NCBI GenBank assembly: GCA_961205875.1
Contig: OY540810.1
Location: 34,720,001-34,784,000 of the forward strand
Reading direction: 5' to 3'
Origin: Sialis fuliginosa
Lineage: Eukaryota > Arthropoda > Insecta > Megaloptera > Sialidae
DNA: 64,000 nt
Below are positions 44,107 to 55,978 of the stretch, one piece after another. The stretch's first letter is position 1. The number at the start of each line of letters is the position of its first letter. A program made the position numbers and the translations under genes. The notes under the pieces were generated by a model that had not been told where the DNA came from, did not search any database, and saw nothing but the letters and a program-made list of their open reading frames with translations.

Positions 44107-44466
44107 ATTGGTACTATGGGCTTCAGAAATCGTCTGCCACCCTAAAAGTCATATTCGCTTACAACAAATTCAAAAATATTAAGACAAACATCATCGGTTA
44201 TCTTTTTCTAGGGCGGAGCTTATATAGTTACATCATTTTAAATAAAAACAACAATATATGTCCATTTAATTAATTAATTTTATATCAAGTTTAACATATT
44301 TAAATACTTAAATTCGGAATATCAAATATTTATTGCCACAAAATTTACTTATATAATTTTCAATAGTTTAACCGCACAAATATCTTATTGTTAGTACTGT
44401 AACCGAAGAGTACGTCTTTATCTAGCAAATGAGTTTCAAAATATCTGTATTTGTTTGGTACATGGA
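44107..44466 (+). repeat. Dispersed repeat F, copy 1
   Basis: From TGGTACTATGGGCTTCAG through ATCGTCTGCCACCCTAAAAG, CAAATATTTATTGCCACAAA and TTTATCTAGCAAATGAG to TTTGGTACATG. The whole block is repeated in inverted orientation at 50,799-51,163. No terminal repeats or coding frame. Confidence 0.8.
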
Positions 44467-47350
44467 GAAATGATTTAAATATTATAATAATCAAATGGGA
44501 GGAGCCTACTAAGATTGTGATAAGTAAATTTGAATGAAAACTGGTTAAACTATTAATGATTACTTAAAACGAATTTAGAAACTCAAATTTTACTAAAATA
44601 TTTTTTAAACGAAATAAAAAAAATATTGTAATTTCTACCCTTATTTAACATCATATATTACCAGGTAAAAAATAAGATAGTACTTACATAATTCTATTGT
44701 ACTATGTACTTTTGAACTTATTTAAATAAGTAGGAAATATTTGCATAACATATTTTTTTAGTCACTTAAGAATACAAAAAACAACAATAGACGAACATAA
44801 ATAAAAAATATGTTCAACATTAAAAGATTTAGGAAATCCTTATACATTTAACTTCACGTCAGTGCCTAAAAAATCCCATAATAAAAAACATAGGCACGTG
44901 CTATTTTTATTTGTAGATTTAGGATCTTTTTTGACTTTCAGTGTATGAAAATACATATATGTATACTGATTCTTTTTAAGTTTTCCTATACAGTTTTATA
45001 TTTATTGATCTTAAAATATAAAACGTGTTCATAAAAATTTTAATATTGCAAAACTTAGTCGATTAAAGAATGAGTTATTTTTGCCGCTAGATTTTTTCTC
45101 TTGTATTCTGTAAAAAATATCGTATTTCGTATTCATTGAAGATGATTCTAAAGAAGTGTGCCAACGAATTATAAATCTTTGCAATCCTTACGTAGTCTAT
45201 TGTGCAAAATCTAGGTCGATTTTTTTTATAAAAAAGTAATTCGATATTTTTTTTAAAGTTGCGATTGTGCGAATCTATACATTCAACACTTCTTTAACAA
45301 CCATTAAATGATAGATTTTTTAACGTAGTGATTCGATTTTAATAAATAATCCAATGTGTTCTGTCAAATGAAATTTTATGTAAAAAAATGTTTTTAATTT
45401 AACAAATACAATACTTTTTTAATTCTTGCGGCAAAATAGCCTAGTTGTCGTATACGTTACAAAATAAAAATCATTAATAAAAATTATTACCACCTTCCAA
45501 AAAATTAAACTGTAAAATTTGACTTTTACAAAGTATCAATGACTTAGCACAACCTAGAAAAAATTATAAATTTAAAAAAGTCGCATCATCATGCAGAACG
45601 ATTTCACTTTTATTAAAAATAATTCAGGGTAGATTTAAAAAATAGAAAAGGTTACTAGAGTTTTTTCATACAAAAGAAATAACTTATATTTTACGCATAT
45701 AAAATTAGAAAGGATTTTTTACTTCACACAATTTTTATATATAATGGAAACAGAAAGTGTTATTCATGCTAATATATACCTCAAGATTTAGTCCCTAATG
45801 CATTTTTCATGGTGTATAATATTTAATTTTAATACACTTTAAATAAGCGTTACCCTAGACATTTCATTAAATCTATTTGGAATTATTTTAGGCGACTTTT
45901 AGACTCCAGGTAATCTCTATTTAAATTTTTTTAATGTGTTTGAAATTATACTTCAACATTCTCAACACTTTGGGTATTTGGTTTAGGTATAAAACCTATA
46001 ATTGAATTGCAAATTTTTTTCGAAACGTGTTATTAAATATTTATAAAATTTTTACCGTCATTTAAACCGTAGTAAATATTTTCTTATTTATGTTATATTA
46101 TCTCTAGTCAGGAAGCGCTAAATATACATATTAATTCATATATAAATTTATAAGCTCTGTACTTTAAGAGTATTCATTTTTAAGTCTATATGTACTTGTA
46201 TTATGTACATTATGAAATTTTTGAAATGCCTTCTCGTTGCTACGACCATCGCAATGAACAAGTTACAATTTCACCTGCATCCGTTGATATATGCACACAC
46301 ATTTACACCTGGGCCTTAATTATTTTTATTTTTTAGTACCGTGACTGACAAAATAAAAATATTTTTTATCATATATCCCTTACATGTATACCTGACATTA
46401 TTTTTACGTAAAACTAATTACCGTGAATTATTTGTACTAGAAAATTAATAAATGTTAAACTGATGTAAAAATGTATATTGAAGAATCATAATTGCAGAAA
46501 TAGTCTGACTTTTTAACTATATGTCTATTATTTATAAAAAATAGATTAAATTATATGAAAAAATTAAGCTTCTGTAAAAAAAAACATTTTTCTATTAACA
46601 TAGAATGTTATATTTTTTATAAAAACTTACTTTTATAGTACAATCAAAATAAAAGTCTGGCATGTCGATGATAATTTTATTATATAGCAACTTAAAGAAC
46701 GTATTTTGACGCTATTGTATTTCTTTTGTTGATGCAATTAAGAGATTAATTCCCTTGTTTGTTTTGTTTATATTACTATCTAATGAATTTATAGGTGACA
46801 ATAAACCTCCACTATTTTGAACATTCTTGGAATAATATAATATAAAAACAAACCGACAAAATGCATTTTCGAATTTTATAATTTATTAATGTCTTTATGC
46901 GTCGGTAGTTTTTATATAAGATATTAATTAAATGAACATTTATTGTTTTTTAAGCATCAATAAATTTTCTAGAAATGTAGTTACTATACTTATTGATTGA
47001 AAATTACATTTGTATAATTATTTTTGATATAATATTAATTAATAACTTTTAAAAGTATTATTAAAATTAATTCTTTGAAAAAACATTGTATATTTTTTAG
47101 TTGAAAAAATAGTCAGTTTCTTCGAATTTTCTAATTGAAAACTAACGAAATAGATTAAAGAGTTCTGATTCGATAACATCAAAAACACAAAACACCAAAA
47201 AGAAGTTTTGAAATCATTTAGTATTTAAAAATATTAAGATTTTGTTGCTATTTTGTCAAAAAAAACACGTTTCTCTTCTAATCAATTATTTCCTAAATAC
47301 TTTTAAAACAATTTAAAACATTTATTATTAATTTATTTTATAATTCAAAA
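44467..47350. other. Long AT-rich stretch, no gene seen
   Basis: A slightly more complex patch at 46,230-46,310 (GTTGCTACGACCATCGCAAT) has no assignable function. Nothing else is supported. Confidence 0.55.
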
Positions 47351-47465
47351 TAATTGATATTTATTTTAAAATCCGAATGATACGCCAATGACTTGTGGAG
47401 CGATATGGTAACAACGCTAGGGAATATGTTATTAGTCCTATATCGGTCCTTGTCTAAAATTTTAA
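47351..47465 (+). repeat. Dispersed repeat D, copy 2
   Basis: Carries GATACGCCAATGACTTGTGG, AGCGATATGGTAACAACGC and TCCTATATCGGTCCTTGTC. Closest to copy 3. Confidence 0.75.
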
Positions 47466-48075
47466 TGGTTATAATAATTAGTGATCTTGCTCCTTATTTT
47501 ACTAAAGGATAACAGCTTATATATACATATTAATAACCACAGGATTATCTGAACAATAACAACCGTTTCAAAATCATAAAAAGGTGTTCATAATTCGCAT
47601 AATACTGGACCAAAACCTATCTGCATAGATATCTACTGTAGTCTGAATAAAATTTGATATTGTATATATTAGATATACAATACCAAAAAAATACATAATG
47701 AATGAAGTTTAATTAGATATTCATAACTACATTAATAATTCTCACGACATCATTTGATATGAATATCTACACTCATACTCATATGTATCAAATAATAATT
47801 GAGATGCTATTTGATTGAGGTTACTAGATCTATTGTGCAAATAAAAATAGCATGCTTCGTTGCGTTTTCATCTGACGTTGTATCAAACGGTTTCCTATTC
47901 AGGTGCATGATACAGTTTCATTTTTCCTATGGGTAAGAGAGGGTTAATAAATATTCTATAGTTAATATGTGAGTAAAAAATTTATGAATATTCATCTTGA
48001 ATATAATTTGATTGATCAATAGAATTCAATTCTTAATACAGATTACTTTTTGTACACTTCGGAAAAGTATTAAAA
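47466..48075. other. AT-rich spacer, no gene seen
   Basis: Nothing supported. Confidence 0.5.
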
Positions 48076-48260
48076 GTCTGTAGTATTATAATATATAAAG
48101 CACCCCTTTAAGTGAAGTACCGCCAAAACTACTAATTTATATGATCGGTGTCATAGAGATATAGTAACTGAGAACGCAGACTGGTATATTAGAAAAAAAA
48201 TAACACAAGTGCAAGCTAAACAAGCACAATTAATGTTCCGTTCCATCAGCCCCCCCCACT
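48076..48260. repeat. Unclassified complex stretch with a poly(C) run
   Basis: TAAGTGAAGTACCGCCAAAAC, GGTGTCATAGAGATATAG, AACACAAGTGCAAGC and CATCAGCCCCCCCC. Looks repeat-derived; class unknown. Confidence 0.3.
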
Positions 48261-48399
48261 TAAATTATTGAAAATTTTTAAAAACATGTAAGGATAAAAG
48301 TTTTTCTTACATCGTGATAAATATGTATATTTGTCGAAAAAAATTTTCTATAAAACCAATGGTTTAGCAGTTATAAGGAAATAATCAATTAAATTATTA

Positions 48400-48850
48400 T
48401 TTATAACAATTGATCACGCTAGAATTTTTCAATTCTGATAATTTTGGCTCAATCTACACCTAATTCTCAATATTCCTGATTTTTTTCTGAATTTTCTGAG
48501 CAATCCTTTAGGTGATAAGGGTGGGGAATAGCAATTTTTAAGCGTTTTTCCCGAAAAATGTTTTAAAAATACATCATATATTGTTGAATTCATGCTTCAA
48601 GACAAATTTCATTTGACACTCTTGAAATTAACCTCCAGAATCAAAATTAAACTTTTTATACATCACGTCGATAATTGGGCCACCACAATATATCTCTGTG
48701 CTGAATTTCAAACTTTTAGATCTAATAGTTTCAGAGAAAATCGCCTCTGACACTTGTTGATTCTTCCACCATTTAATTAACCTAAAGAAGTTTCAATTGT
48801 TTGCAGGGTTACCATTATATTGCACGAATCTAATATTTTGAGTAAAAAGA
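48400..48850. repeat. Probable transposon interior fragment
   Basis: Phrases such as TGTGCTGAATTTCAAACTTT, TAGATCTAATAGTTTCAG and CCGAAAAATGTTTTAAAAAT are typical of insect non-autonomous elements I know. No ends or frames are seen. Confidence 0.35.
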
Positions 48851-48924
48851 GTTATGAACTATTAGTACTTGCCATTTGCATGGCTCAGCACAACACAAAT
48901 TTTAAAACGTCCCGAGTAAAAAAA

Positions 48925-49015
48925 ACAACAATCAGCCGTTCTATGGTCGTGGTGCAGTCGTAACGGCTATGCTATGGCCGTGGTGCAATCACTGTTTCAC
49001 AAACAGTACTACGAA
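48925..49015. repeat. Two-unit tandem repeat
   Basis: CTATGGTCGTGGTGCAGTC is repeated about 31 bp later as CTATGGCCGTGGTGCAATC, with two differences, in GC-richer DNA. Confidence 0.6.
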
Positions 49016-49094
49016 CGTTTTTAAATAGAGTATATTTTACATTTTAACTAAATATTATCAAAAATATCAAATGTAAATCTTTTCCATGAATACA

Positions 49095-49275
49095 TTTCCT
49101 CAACATTCCCTTACAAACTCAGTGGCAGAATCACGTGTCAAGTATGATATATGAGTGACAGATGAGCGCCATGTCCTGACCCGCTCGGGCTTCTCGCCAA
49201 CACCAGTTGATGCTTGTGTTGTTTTTAGTGTTTCTTCAGTAAACAATACTGATTGACGTAAATTGATCACGGTTC
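49095..49275. promoter_or_regulatory. GC-richer island
   Basis: CAGAATCACGTGTCAAG holds a CACGTG E-box. GAGTGACAGATGAGCGCC and CCTGACCCGCTCGGGCTTCT follow. No frame stands out. Candidate regulatory element or repeat scrap. Confidence 0.3.
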
Positions 49276-50035
49276 AGTCAGATTGTTGAAAATTGTAAAT
49301 ATTATTTTGTTTTCTTAGTTAATATGTTGGTAATTTGATTCTAGATATGTTCGATTAATTCTGATATATTATTATTACACTTGAAACTAAAGACTAAATG
49401 AACAATCATAATATCATTCTTTGATAGTGTAATAGCGGCCTAACGCGTAATAAAAGTATATTATTCTAATTTTAAAAATAAATTCCGCGGATACGATATT
49501 TTACATGGGGGTCTTTTTATATACAGTTTTATTTTAAAATAAAAACTGTATTTCGTCGACTTATCTATATAGTTATTAATTAATCTGACTGTGAACTTAT
49601 TTAATTGCTTATAATAAAAATGTTCCAAATAAAAATTGGATGACCGTTAAAATCAGAGTCTTCGGAAAAGAAGAAACAAAAACTCGTATATGTAATATTT
49701 AAAATGTGTAAATAATGTAGGTACAGTTTAAAACGAACATAAATTGTTATAATTTATCAATTGTTAATCAATTGATAAATTAAATAAAAGACGATATGAA
49801 TTATGTCAAAATTATAATGCTTAAAAAACATACGATAAACAAACAAAGATAAATTATGAAAACGGTTTCGGTTTAAAATAAAACTATTTTTCGGTCGCCA
49901 ATTTGGTCGAAAAAAACAGAGTTAGAAATGCAAACAAATTACGACAAAACTTACTTTTTGCTTCAAATAAATAGAGTTACAGTACTTTGAAACTGCTCAA
50001 GTGATAAATCAATTTTTCAAGTTGCATCATAATTT
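49276..50035. other. AT-rich spacer with one hairpin
   Basis: 49,751-49,781 is AATTTATCAATTG-TTAAT-CAATTGATAAATT, a perfect 13-bp stem with a 5-base loop. A patch at 49,860-49,915 (GGTTTCGGTTTAAAATAAAA, CGGTCGCCAATTTGGTCG) is mildly complex. No gene. Confidence 0.55.
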
Positions 50036-50037
50036 CG

Positions 50038-50265
50038 CCTACAGTTAGATAAAACGAATCGTCCCGAAGTGCGTATCATTGCACACGGACAAGTTAATTG
50101 AAGCCACGTTTCTGTATCAATTTAATTATTGCATGAACGTTATTAATACGTTTTATTCAGCCCGTGGGCGAACGAATCGAAAACACAGACATCTTGATTT
50201 GAAGCAGAAAAATAATGATACGTGCATGTAATTTGGAAGGCTTTCAATCATTTGTTGAACTATTT
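50038..50265. promoter_or_regulatory. GC-richer island with homeodomain/POU-like words
   Basis: ACGAATCGTCCCGAAGTGCG, ATCATTGCACACGGACAAG, TTTAATTATTGCATGAACG (TAATTATTGCAT resembles POU/Hox composite sites) and CAGCCCGTGGGCGAACG. Sequence complexity over about 200 bp is much higher than in the flanks. Candidate enhancer. Confidence 0.4.
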
Positions 50266-50798
50266 TCGAGTTAACAAATTGATATAATTAATTAGACTGT
50301 GTAGAACATGTACCGTATTACAATTTAAATTAGATATTTCGATGTAATACAATTTGTCTCATTTGTTATTCTTGTGAAATATGTATCGAATATTCATGAT
50401 CTAGAATTGTAACAAATCACTTAATGTAAAATATATGAAATTACTGATTGGTTGATATAGCATTTGGTAGATATTTTTTAAGCTTGAATGTTTATAATTG
50501 AATACAAGATTTTTTCAACAAAAACTCTAATTAAAGATTCTTGAAAATTTTCAAAATTTTAAACAGTCCTAAAGACTCAAGTTGCAGTTAGATATTCCTT
50601 TTTAATCTCAATAAGTACAAATTCTATAATTTTAGTAATATGAAAGCATATAGATTAAAAATGTAGTACTGTCTTCAATTAAAATTTGAAAAACAATTTA
50701 ATCAAATTAAAAAATAATAAAGTAAGTATGTGCAGTGAAATACAGAAGTGGTCGTACAGACCGTACATTTTTCAATGAAATTCGCGTATCACATCTTC
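50266..50798. other. AT-rich spacer
   Basis: Nothing supported. Confidence 0.5.
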
Positions 50799-51163
50799 AT
50801 GTACCAAAAAAAGACAGATATTTTGAAACTCATTTGCTAGATAAAGAAGTACCTACTCTTCGTTTATAGTACTCATATATATATTTGTGCGATTAAATTA
50901 TTAAGTAATTTATTGAAAATTGTATAAGTCAATTTTGTGGCAATAAATATTCGATATTCCCAATTTTAGTATTTATATATGTTAATTATAGATATAAAAT
51001 TAGTTAATAAAATAAACGTATATTTGTGTTTATATTTTAATTATGTAACCATATAAACTCTGTCCTAGAAAAAGATAACCGAAGATTTTTTTTTAATATT
51101 TTTGAATTTGTTGTAAGCGAATATGACCTTTAGGGTAGCAGACGATTTTTGAAGCCTATAGTA
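50799..51163 (-). repeat. Dispersed repeat F, copy 2 (inverted)
   Basis: Starts CATGTACC, reads through CTCATTTGCTAGATAAAG, TTTGTGGCAATAAATATTCG, CGAATATGACCTTTAGGGT and ends GAAGCCTATAGTATC. Inverted relative to copy 1, 6.3 kb away. Confidence 0.8.
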
Positions 51164-51799
51164 TCTATATAGAATAATTGCAGTACAATTAAACCCCACT
51201 TTGTTAGATAAAGGTTAAATACAATATTTATACACTTATTCGTGATATTTAATAAAAAATTATTGAATTTAAAAAATGTAAATAATTTATTTTATTGATA
51301 ATTCATCGATTCAGAATAAAAATAACAAAATAAACTGAGTTAATATTTTTAAATTTTATGAAAAAAAATGTTTGGTATTAAAAGAAGCAAATCAATCCTT
51401 TTGGCAACAGACAGAATCCTTCAAAAATAAATTTCGTAGGTCATAAAAAAGTATAGGTATACAATAAAGTGTTCCAATAAACAAAAACAACATATACCTA
51501 TGCGTTTGAAAAATTTATTACTCGGCGCAAACTCATGTAGAGCCCGAATACATTTGTGTTTTAGGTTATAAAGCAATATTTCACATCTTGTTTGCGATAA
51601 TCGCGGCAGTGGTGGATGCACATAAAGTGCGGTAAACCTTGCCTAAAGTAAACAATAAACAAACATTTATAACTCTATTCTGGTACTCTGAATCGTGAGC
51701 ACTGTTTATTATAATCGATTAGGTCCATCTTGACTTTGGATTGCACCGCGATGCAATACCATTGATATTGTAACAGATAATTTTGAGACTATTGGACTC
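51164..51799. other. AT-rich DNA with a GC-richer patch
   Basis: 51,520-51,650 (ACTCGGCGCAAACTCATG, CGATAATCGCGGCAGTGGTG) is more complex and has a 66-codon minus-strand frame without known motifs. 51,725-51,775 (ATTGCACCGCGATGCAATAC) holds the near-palindrome ATTGCACCGCGATGCAAT. Confidence 0.4.
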
Positions 51800-51906
51800 T
51801 TAAACAAGGAAAGATATAGGACAAATAACACATTACCTAACACTGTTACCATATCGCTCCACGAGTCATTAGCGTATCATTCGTATTTTAAAATAAATAT
51901 CAATTG
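51800..51906 (-). repeat. Dispersed repeat D, copy 3
   Basis: Complement reads GATATTTATTTTAAAATACG, ATGATACGCTAATGACTCG, TGGAGCGATATGGTAACAG and TGTCCTATATC. Confidence 0.75.
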
Positions 51907-52327
51907 TTCTTAATTATAAAATTAACTAATAATAAATGTTTTATATTCTCTCTAAAAGTAATTTAGAGATAATATGCATGGAAATGACGAAAGTGACATT
52001 TAAGAATAGCCCCCGTAAAATTTTGGTAACTGTTTCATATATGGACTAGCATTGTTTTTTTTGTATTCATAGTCTTTAGTCTTTCCTAATCTAAGATTGG
52101 ACTGGTTATATTTAGGTATATTGTAATTATTTCAGAATAAAATAAATTGATTAATGTCCAGTATTATTTTTTTCAGATATTCTTGTAGTTTTGGGTTTTT
52201 CGAAAGAACCGTTATATAAGGATCTAAAAAAAAAACAAGAAGATTATGAATCACAGCTTCTATATTTTAAAATTGAGAAAATTTATGGGAATAACATTCT
52301 CTATATGCCTTTATATATTTATATCTA
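51907..52327. other. AT-rich spacer
   Basis: Nothing supported. Confidence 0.5.
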
Positions 52328-52364
52328 TTCTCTTGAGCTTCCTCTGTGGGTTAGCTCAAGAGAA
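52328..52364. repeat. Perfect 12-bp stem hairpin
   Basis: TTCTCTTGAGCT, a 13-base loop TCCTCTGTGGGTT, then AGCTCAAGAGAA. Its GC content stands out from the flanks. Confidence 0.8.
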
Positions 52365-53604
52365 CTTTAGCATTTTCTAAAATTTCAAATCCATGAAATA
52401 ATATTTTATATAATGTGGTGGGCATGGAAAATTAAGGTAAATGTTTATTTGTAACTGGATAATAATAATATCTACTCGATTTTATTGTATTTTGATCATT
52501 CCACATATTGAGCTTTTATGTTTGTATATTTAAAAAAATTTGGTAATTATTTAATACAATACTCTTTAAACTATATAGTAACAGGAAAAAAAGTCATGAA
52601 GCTTATTGAAGTAGTTCTAATAAAAATATATAGGTACTCTATTGTTTAAATAAGTATGAACAGTAGTGTATTTTGTATCTTTACATAAAGTTATCAATTC
52701 TAAAATCATTTATTTACATTTGCTTTTTATTACTTATTTGATTACTCTACAAATCTATTTACAAACATAAATTATCAATGAACATAAAATATTTTCATAA
52801 TTATGCTTGAAACATTATCTTCACTAAATTGCATATCAATGAATTGAAGATGCACTCGCATAAATTTCACGTTTAATTTTTATACCTATCTGTAGGCATA
52901 ATGTCGGTATTGTCCAAAGATCTCAAATGTGCAGAATTAAATTTATTGTGTTAAGATAAAAATTAAAACTCTTCCCAACCGTGTGTATGCACTATAAATT
53001 TTTACCTCAATAAATTATTATAAATAAGCTTTTACCTCCTACATACTAACCGCCCTTGGCTAAGTGACCGATACAGTTCTGATATTTAATGCTCAATGTA
53101 CTTTATATATGTGCAATTCGCATTAGCTACATTGTTGTTTTTAATTTTTATCTCTTTGATTTACTTTTAACGAACTCGTCAGCCTAAAGGTCGATATAAT
53201 ATATGTTATACATACATATATATGCACATATGTAAAGTTCATGTGAATAAACATCTAATAACTTTATGTTTTAATTTTCAAATGAACAAATATAATAAAA
53301 AATATTTTTTTCACTTATTAAAAATACATTTCTTTAGTTGACATTTCATCTAGATTCTAGGTAAAACTATCCTTTTTGGGTTGTTCTAAAATATTTTTAC
53401 AGGTTTGGTGGGCGTTCTTAAAGGACGATAAAAATTTCTACAGTAGTGTGTGACGAATAATGTCCCAAATACCACGAGTAGACGAATTTATGGTCTTTCT
53501 GCATACATATCATTTTATAAGAAGAGAAAATAATAATACATTATACTTATTGATATGTGTAGCGTTGGTAGTGGTAAAAATCGAAACTAACACAATCAGG
53601 TCAA
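52365..53604. other. AT-rich stretch, no gene seen
   Basis: A patch at 53,040-53,085 (CTAACCGCCCTTGGCTAAG) is GC-richer; no feature is assignable. Confidence 0.5.
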
Positions 53605-53608
53605 TTAA

Positions 53609-54667
53609 CCTTTATGTCAACAGCAGAACTGCTTTACGCACGTCAACAGCAACATACCTGGGTATGTACATATGTTTTGTATGGGGAATGGCATGCTGTT
53701 AGCATAAAAATGCTAATATCTAACTCGTTTGTTGTAATTTCTGTATTATTTTTTTTATTTTGTTAGAAATATTGTTTATTTTAAATATTAAAAATAAAAT
53801 TAGAGATATATCTTGTTTTATTGCACAAATAATGAGTTTCTAGGAAAAGTCATCGGGTTCCGTTGCCATACAAATTTTAAAAAGTATTTCAAAAAAATTC
53901 TTATAACAATTAAAAAATCAAAAAAATGATTGTTTAACTTTGTTTATTCAAAACTGTACATCACTTTTATCATAAATAGTTTTTGTAAGTAAATAATATT
54001 TTAAACCACGAAATATAAAATTATTTTAATTTTTATATTATTGAAACGACTTTTCGACCAGCTTTATAGCAACTTTTGTTTGTATTTTATCCATAGATAA
54101 GAACAGATTTAGATATAAAAACAAAATGATTTTTCATAAAATAATTTGGAGCACTAAAACGATAAATAACCATAAAAAATATAGGTTCTCATGCACATTA
54201 TGCAACAAACCAGTGTGCGCAGAGCATTCCAAAGACTTGCCGCAATAGATAGATGTATTTGAATTTCAATAATTTTAAATTTTTTCCTAGTTTTTTTAAT
54301 ATTTTGTTCATAAGTATTTTATAATTTATAATAATTTTTATACAATAAGTATTTTTTTCATATATTTTCAATAATAATTACAAAAATTAACTCAAAATAA
54401 ACTATACTTTTCAATTATATCATCATATTTGCATGCGTTTTACTATCCATACCCAGGTATGTATGCTGTTGACGTAAGGGTGCAACTTTGTAAATGGGCT
54501 TTATCTTCCAAATGGATGGTCCAATCCTAACCAAACTTGGGACTATTACGTAAAACAGTTTTGGCTAGGATATCACGAAATTTCAAGTCGATCCGATTAT
54601 CCAGTTCAGAGCTACAGCGTTTTGAAAACGCAAAACATACCCAGGTATGTTGCCGTTGACATAAAGG
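53609..54667 (+). mobile_element. Internally deleted piggyBac element with TTAA ends
   Basis: TTAA stands at both borders (53,605-53,608 and 54,668-54,671). The left end reads CCTTTATGTCAACAGCA and the right end is the complement, TGCCGTTGACATAAAGG. A subterminal block, CATACCCAGGTATGT then TGC-GTTGAC, is inverted near the left end (53,640-53,672) and occurs twice in direct order near the right end (about 54,447 and 54,638). TTAA targets, CC(C/T)TT starts and terminal plus subterminal repeats are piggyBac traits. At 1,059 bp it is far shorter than an autonomous element; only the end of the transposase gene survives. Confidence 0.85.
54045..54248 (+). pseudogene. C-terminal remnant of piggyBac transposase
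   Basis: An open frame ends KKYRFSCTLCNKPVCAEHSK-DLPQ and TAG. The C-x2-C-x4-C-x2-H spacing near the very C-terminus, with CxxHSK, is the cysteine-rich zinc-binding tail of piggyBac transposases (C-x2-C-x4-C-x2-H followed by further Cys). The final Cys pair is absent because the frame stops at DLPQ. The 40 or so codons before it are AT-rich and do not clearly match the family. The catalytic DDD domain is gone, so the copy cannot move itself. Confidence 0.75.
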
Positions 54668-55940
54668 TTAAATCACTGATTATATATACGTTTAACAATT
54701 ATAAAGTATTTAATTTCTTTTATAAAGAATATAAGTATAACTAATGAAAATATGAAAAATGTATTATTGCGTATAGGTTAGGTTATTTCCTTTTTATGAA
54801 ATTAAAAGCTTTTTTAGTTCTCGATAACTAATATAATTCTTTCAATAAACATAAGAATATTATGCATGCATAATATAGATACTATTTATCAATATTGATT
54901 ATAATTGATTTAAGAGTTTAAGTTCTTACAACAGTAGAAGAAATCAAAAACTACAGCTGAAGAAAATTTTTAAAGTCTTATAGTTTAATAATAAAAAAGG
55001 AATTGTGATATAAAAATATCAAATTATTTTATTAAACACGTTTTTCAATTTAATAACTGCCAGCTGACCCGATAGGAATAGTTCATTTTTTCACCACATG
55101 ATGGCGTACGATCTAAGACACATATCAATACTATCATCAATAGAATAAAAAGATACAATTGAAACATTTAATAACGAAAAAAAATATGCTTTAATCAATT
55201 AAACCAATTACCATCCTTCCAACAAAAAAAATCAATTATACTCCCCAAACCTCAAAAACTAATTGAAACCATCAAACATCCTGCAATATTATGACATTTC
55301 ATTTGTGGTAAATACCGGATATGAAAAATGGTTTGATTAAATATCAAAAATACCCTTACTGAAGATAGGGAAGCCACCACAGGGGTTATATATAGTTAAT
55401 CATTTCCCACGATGGTAAAAATCAATAATAAAAAAAATGTTACATTAAAATAGGAAATTTATGTTGGTTGTAAAAATCTAATAGGATGTCAATATAGATC
55501 TTTTTTGTGAAATAAAACTTTAGTTTATTGTTAAATCAATATTTAACTACTCGTAGCGGCGCCTATGTTAAGGTTACAATAATATTGAAATAGGTTAGCC
55601 AGGTAATAAAAGTGAATTGTTTTTTTGTTAAAATTATTTACTTTAAGGAAGACGGCACTTTTAATGGAACTTCTGTTGAGGTAGGTATATTTAATGAAAT
55701 GCTAGAATTACTAATAATAATTTTATATGTATGCATATTGTATATAACTACACATATACAGGAAGTTAATGAAATAAAAGCTTTTCTGTTTATTTTTTGA
55801 TAAGTGTTTTATGAGCAAAGTTTTTATTAAATAAATAGATTAATTATTGTATAAATTATTGCCTCCTTAACCTATACATAATGAATATGTGAGAAATATT
55901 ATATTTGTAAATAACAAATATCATTTTTAAACTATACTGA
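54668..55940. other. AT-rich DNA with a repeat scrap
   Basis: 55,060-55,110 (AACTGCCAGCTGACCCGATA, CACATGATGGCGTACG) resembles the CAGCTGACCCG phrase of common insect repeats. A 62-codon frame at 55,612 has no recognisable motif. Confidence 0.45.
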
Positions 55941-55978
55941 TTGAAACGTTGAAAATTCATGAATTTTCAACGTTTCAA
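55941..55978. repeat. Perfect 38-bp palindrome
   Basis: TTGAAACGTTGAAAATTCA is followed directly by its exact complement with no spacer. The flanks do not extend it. Confidence 0.97.
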
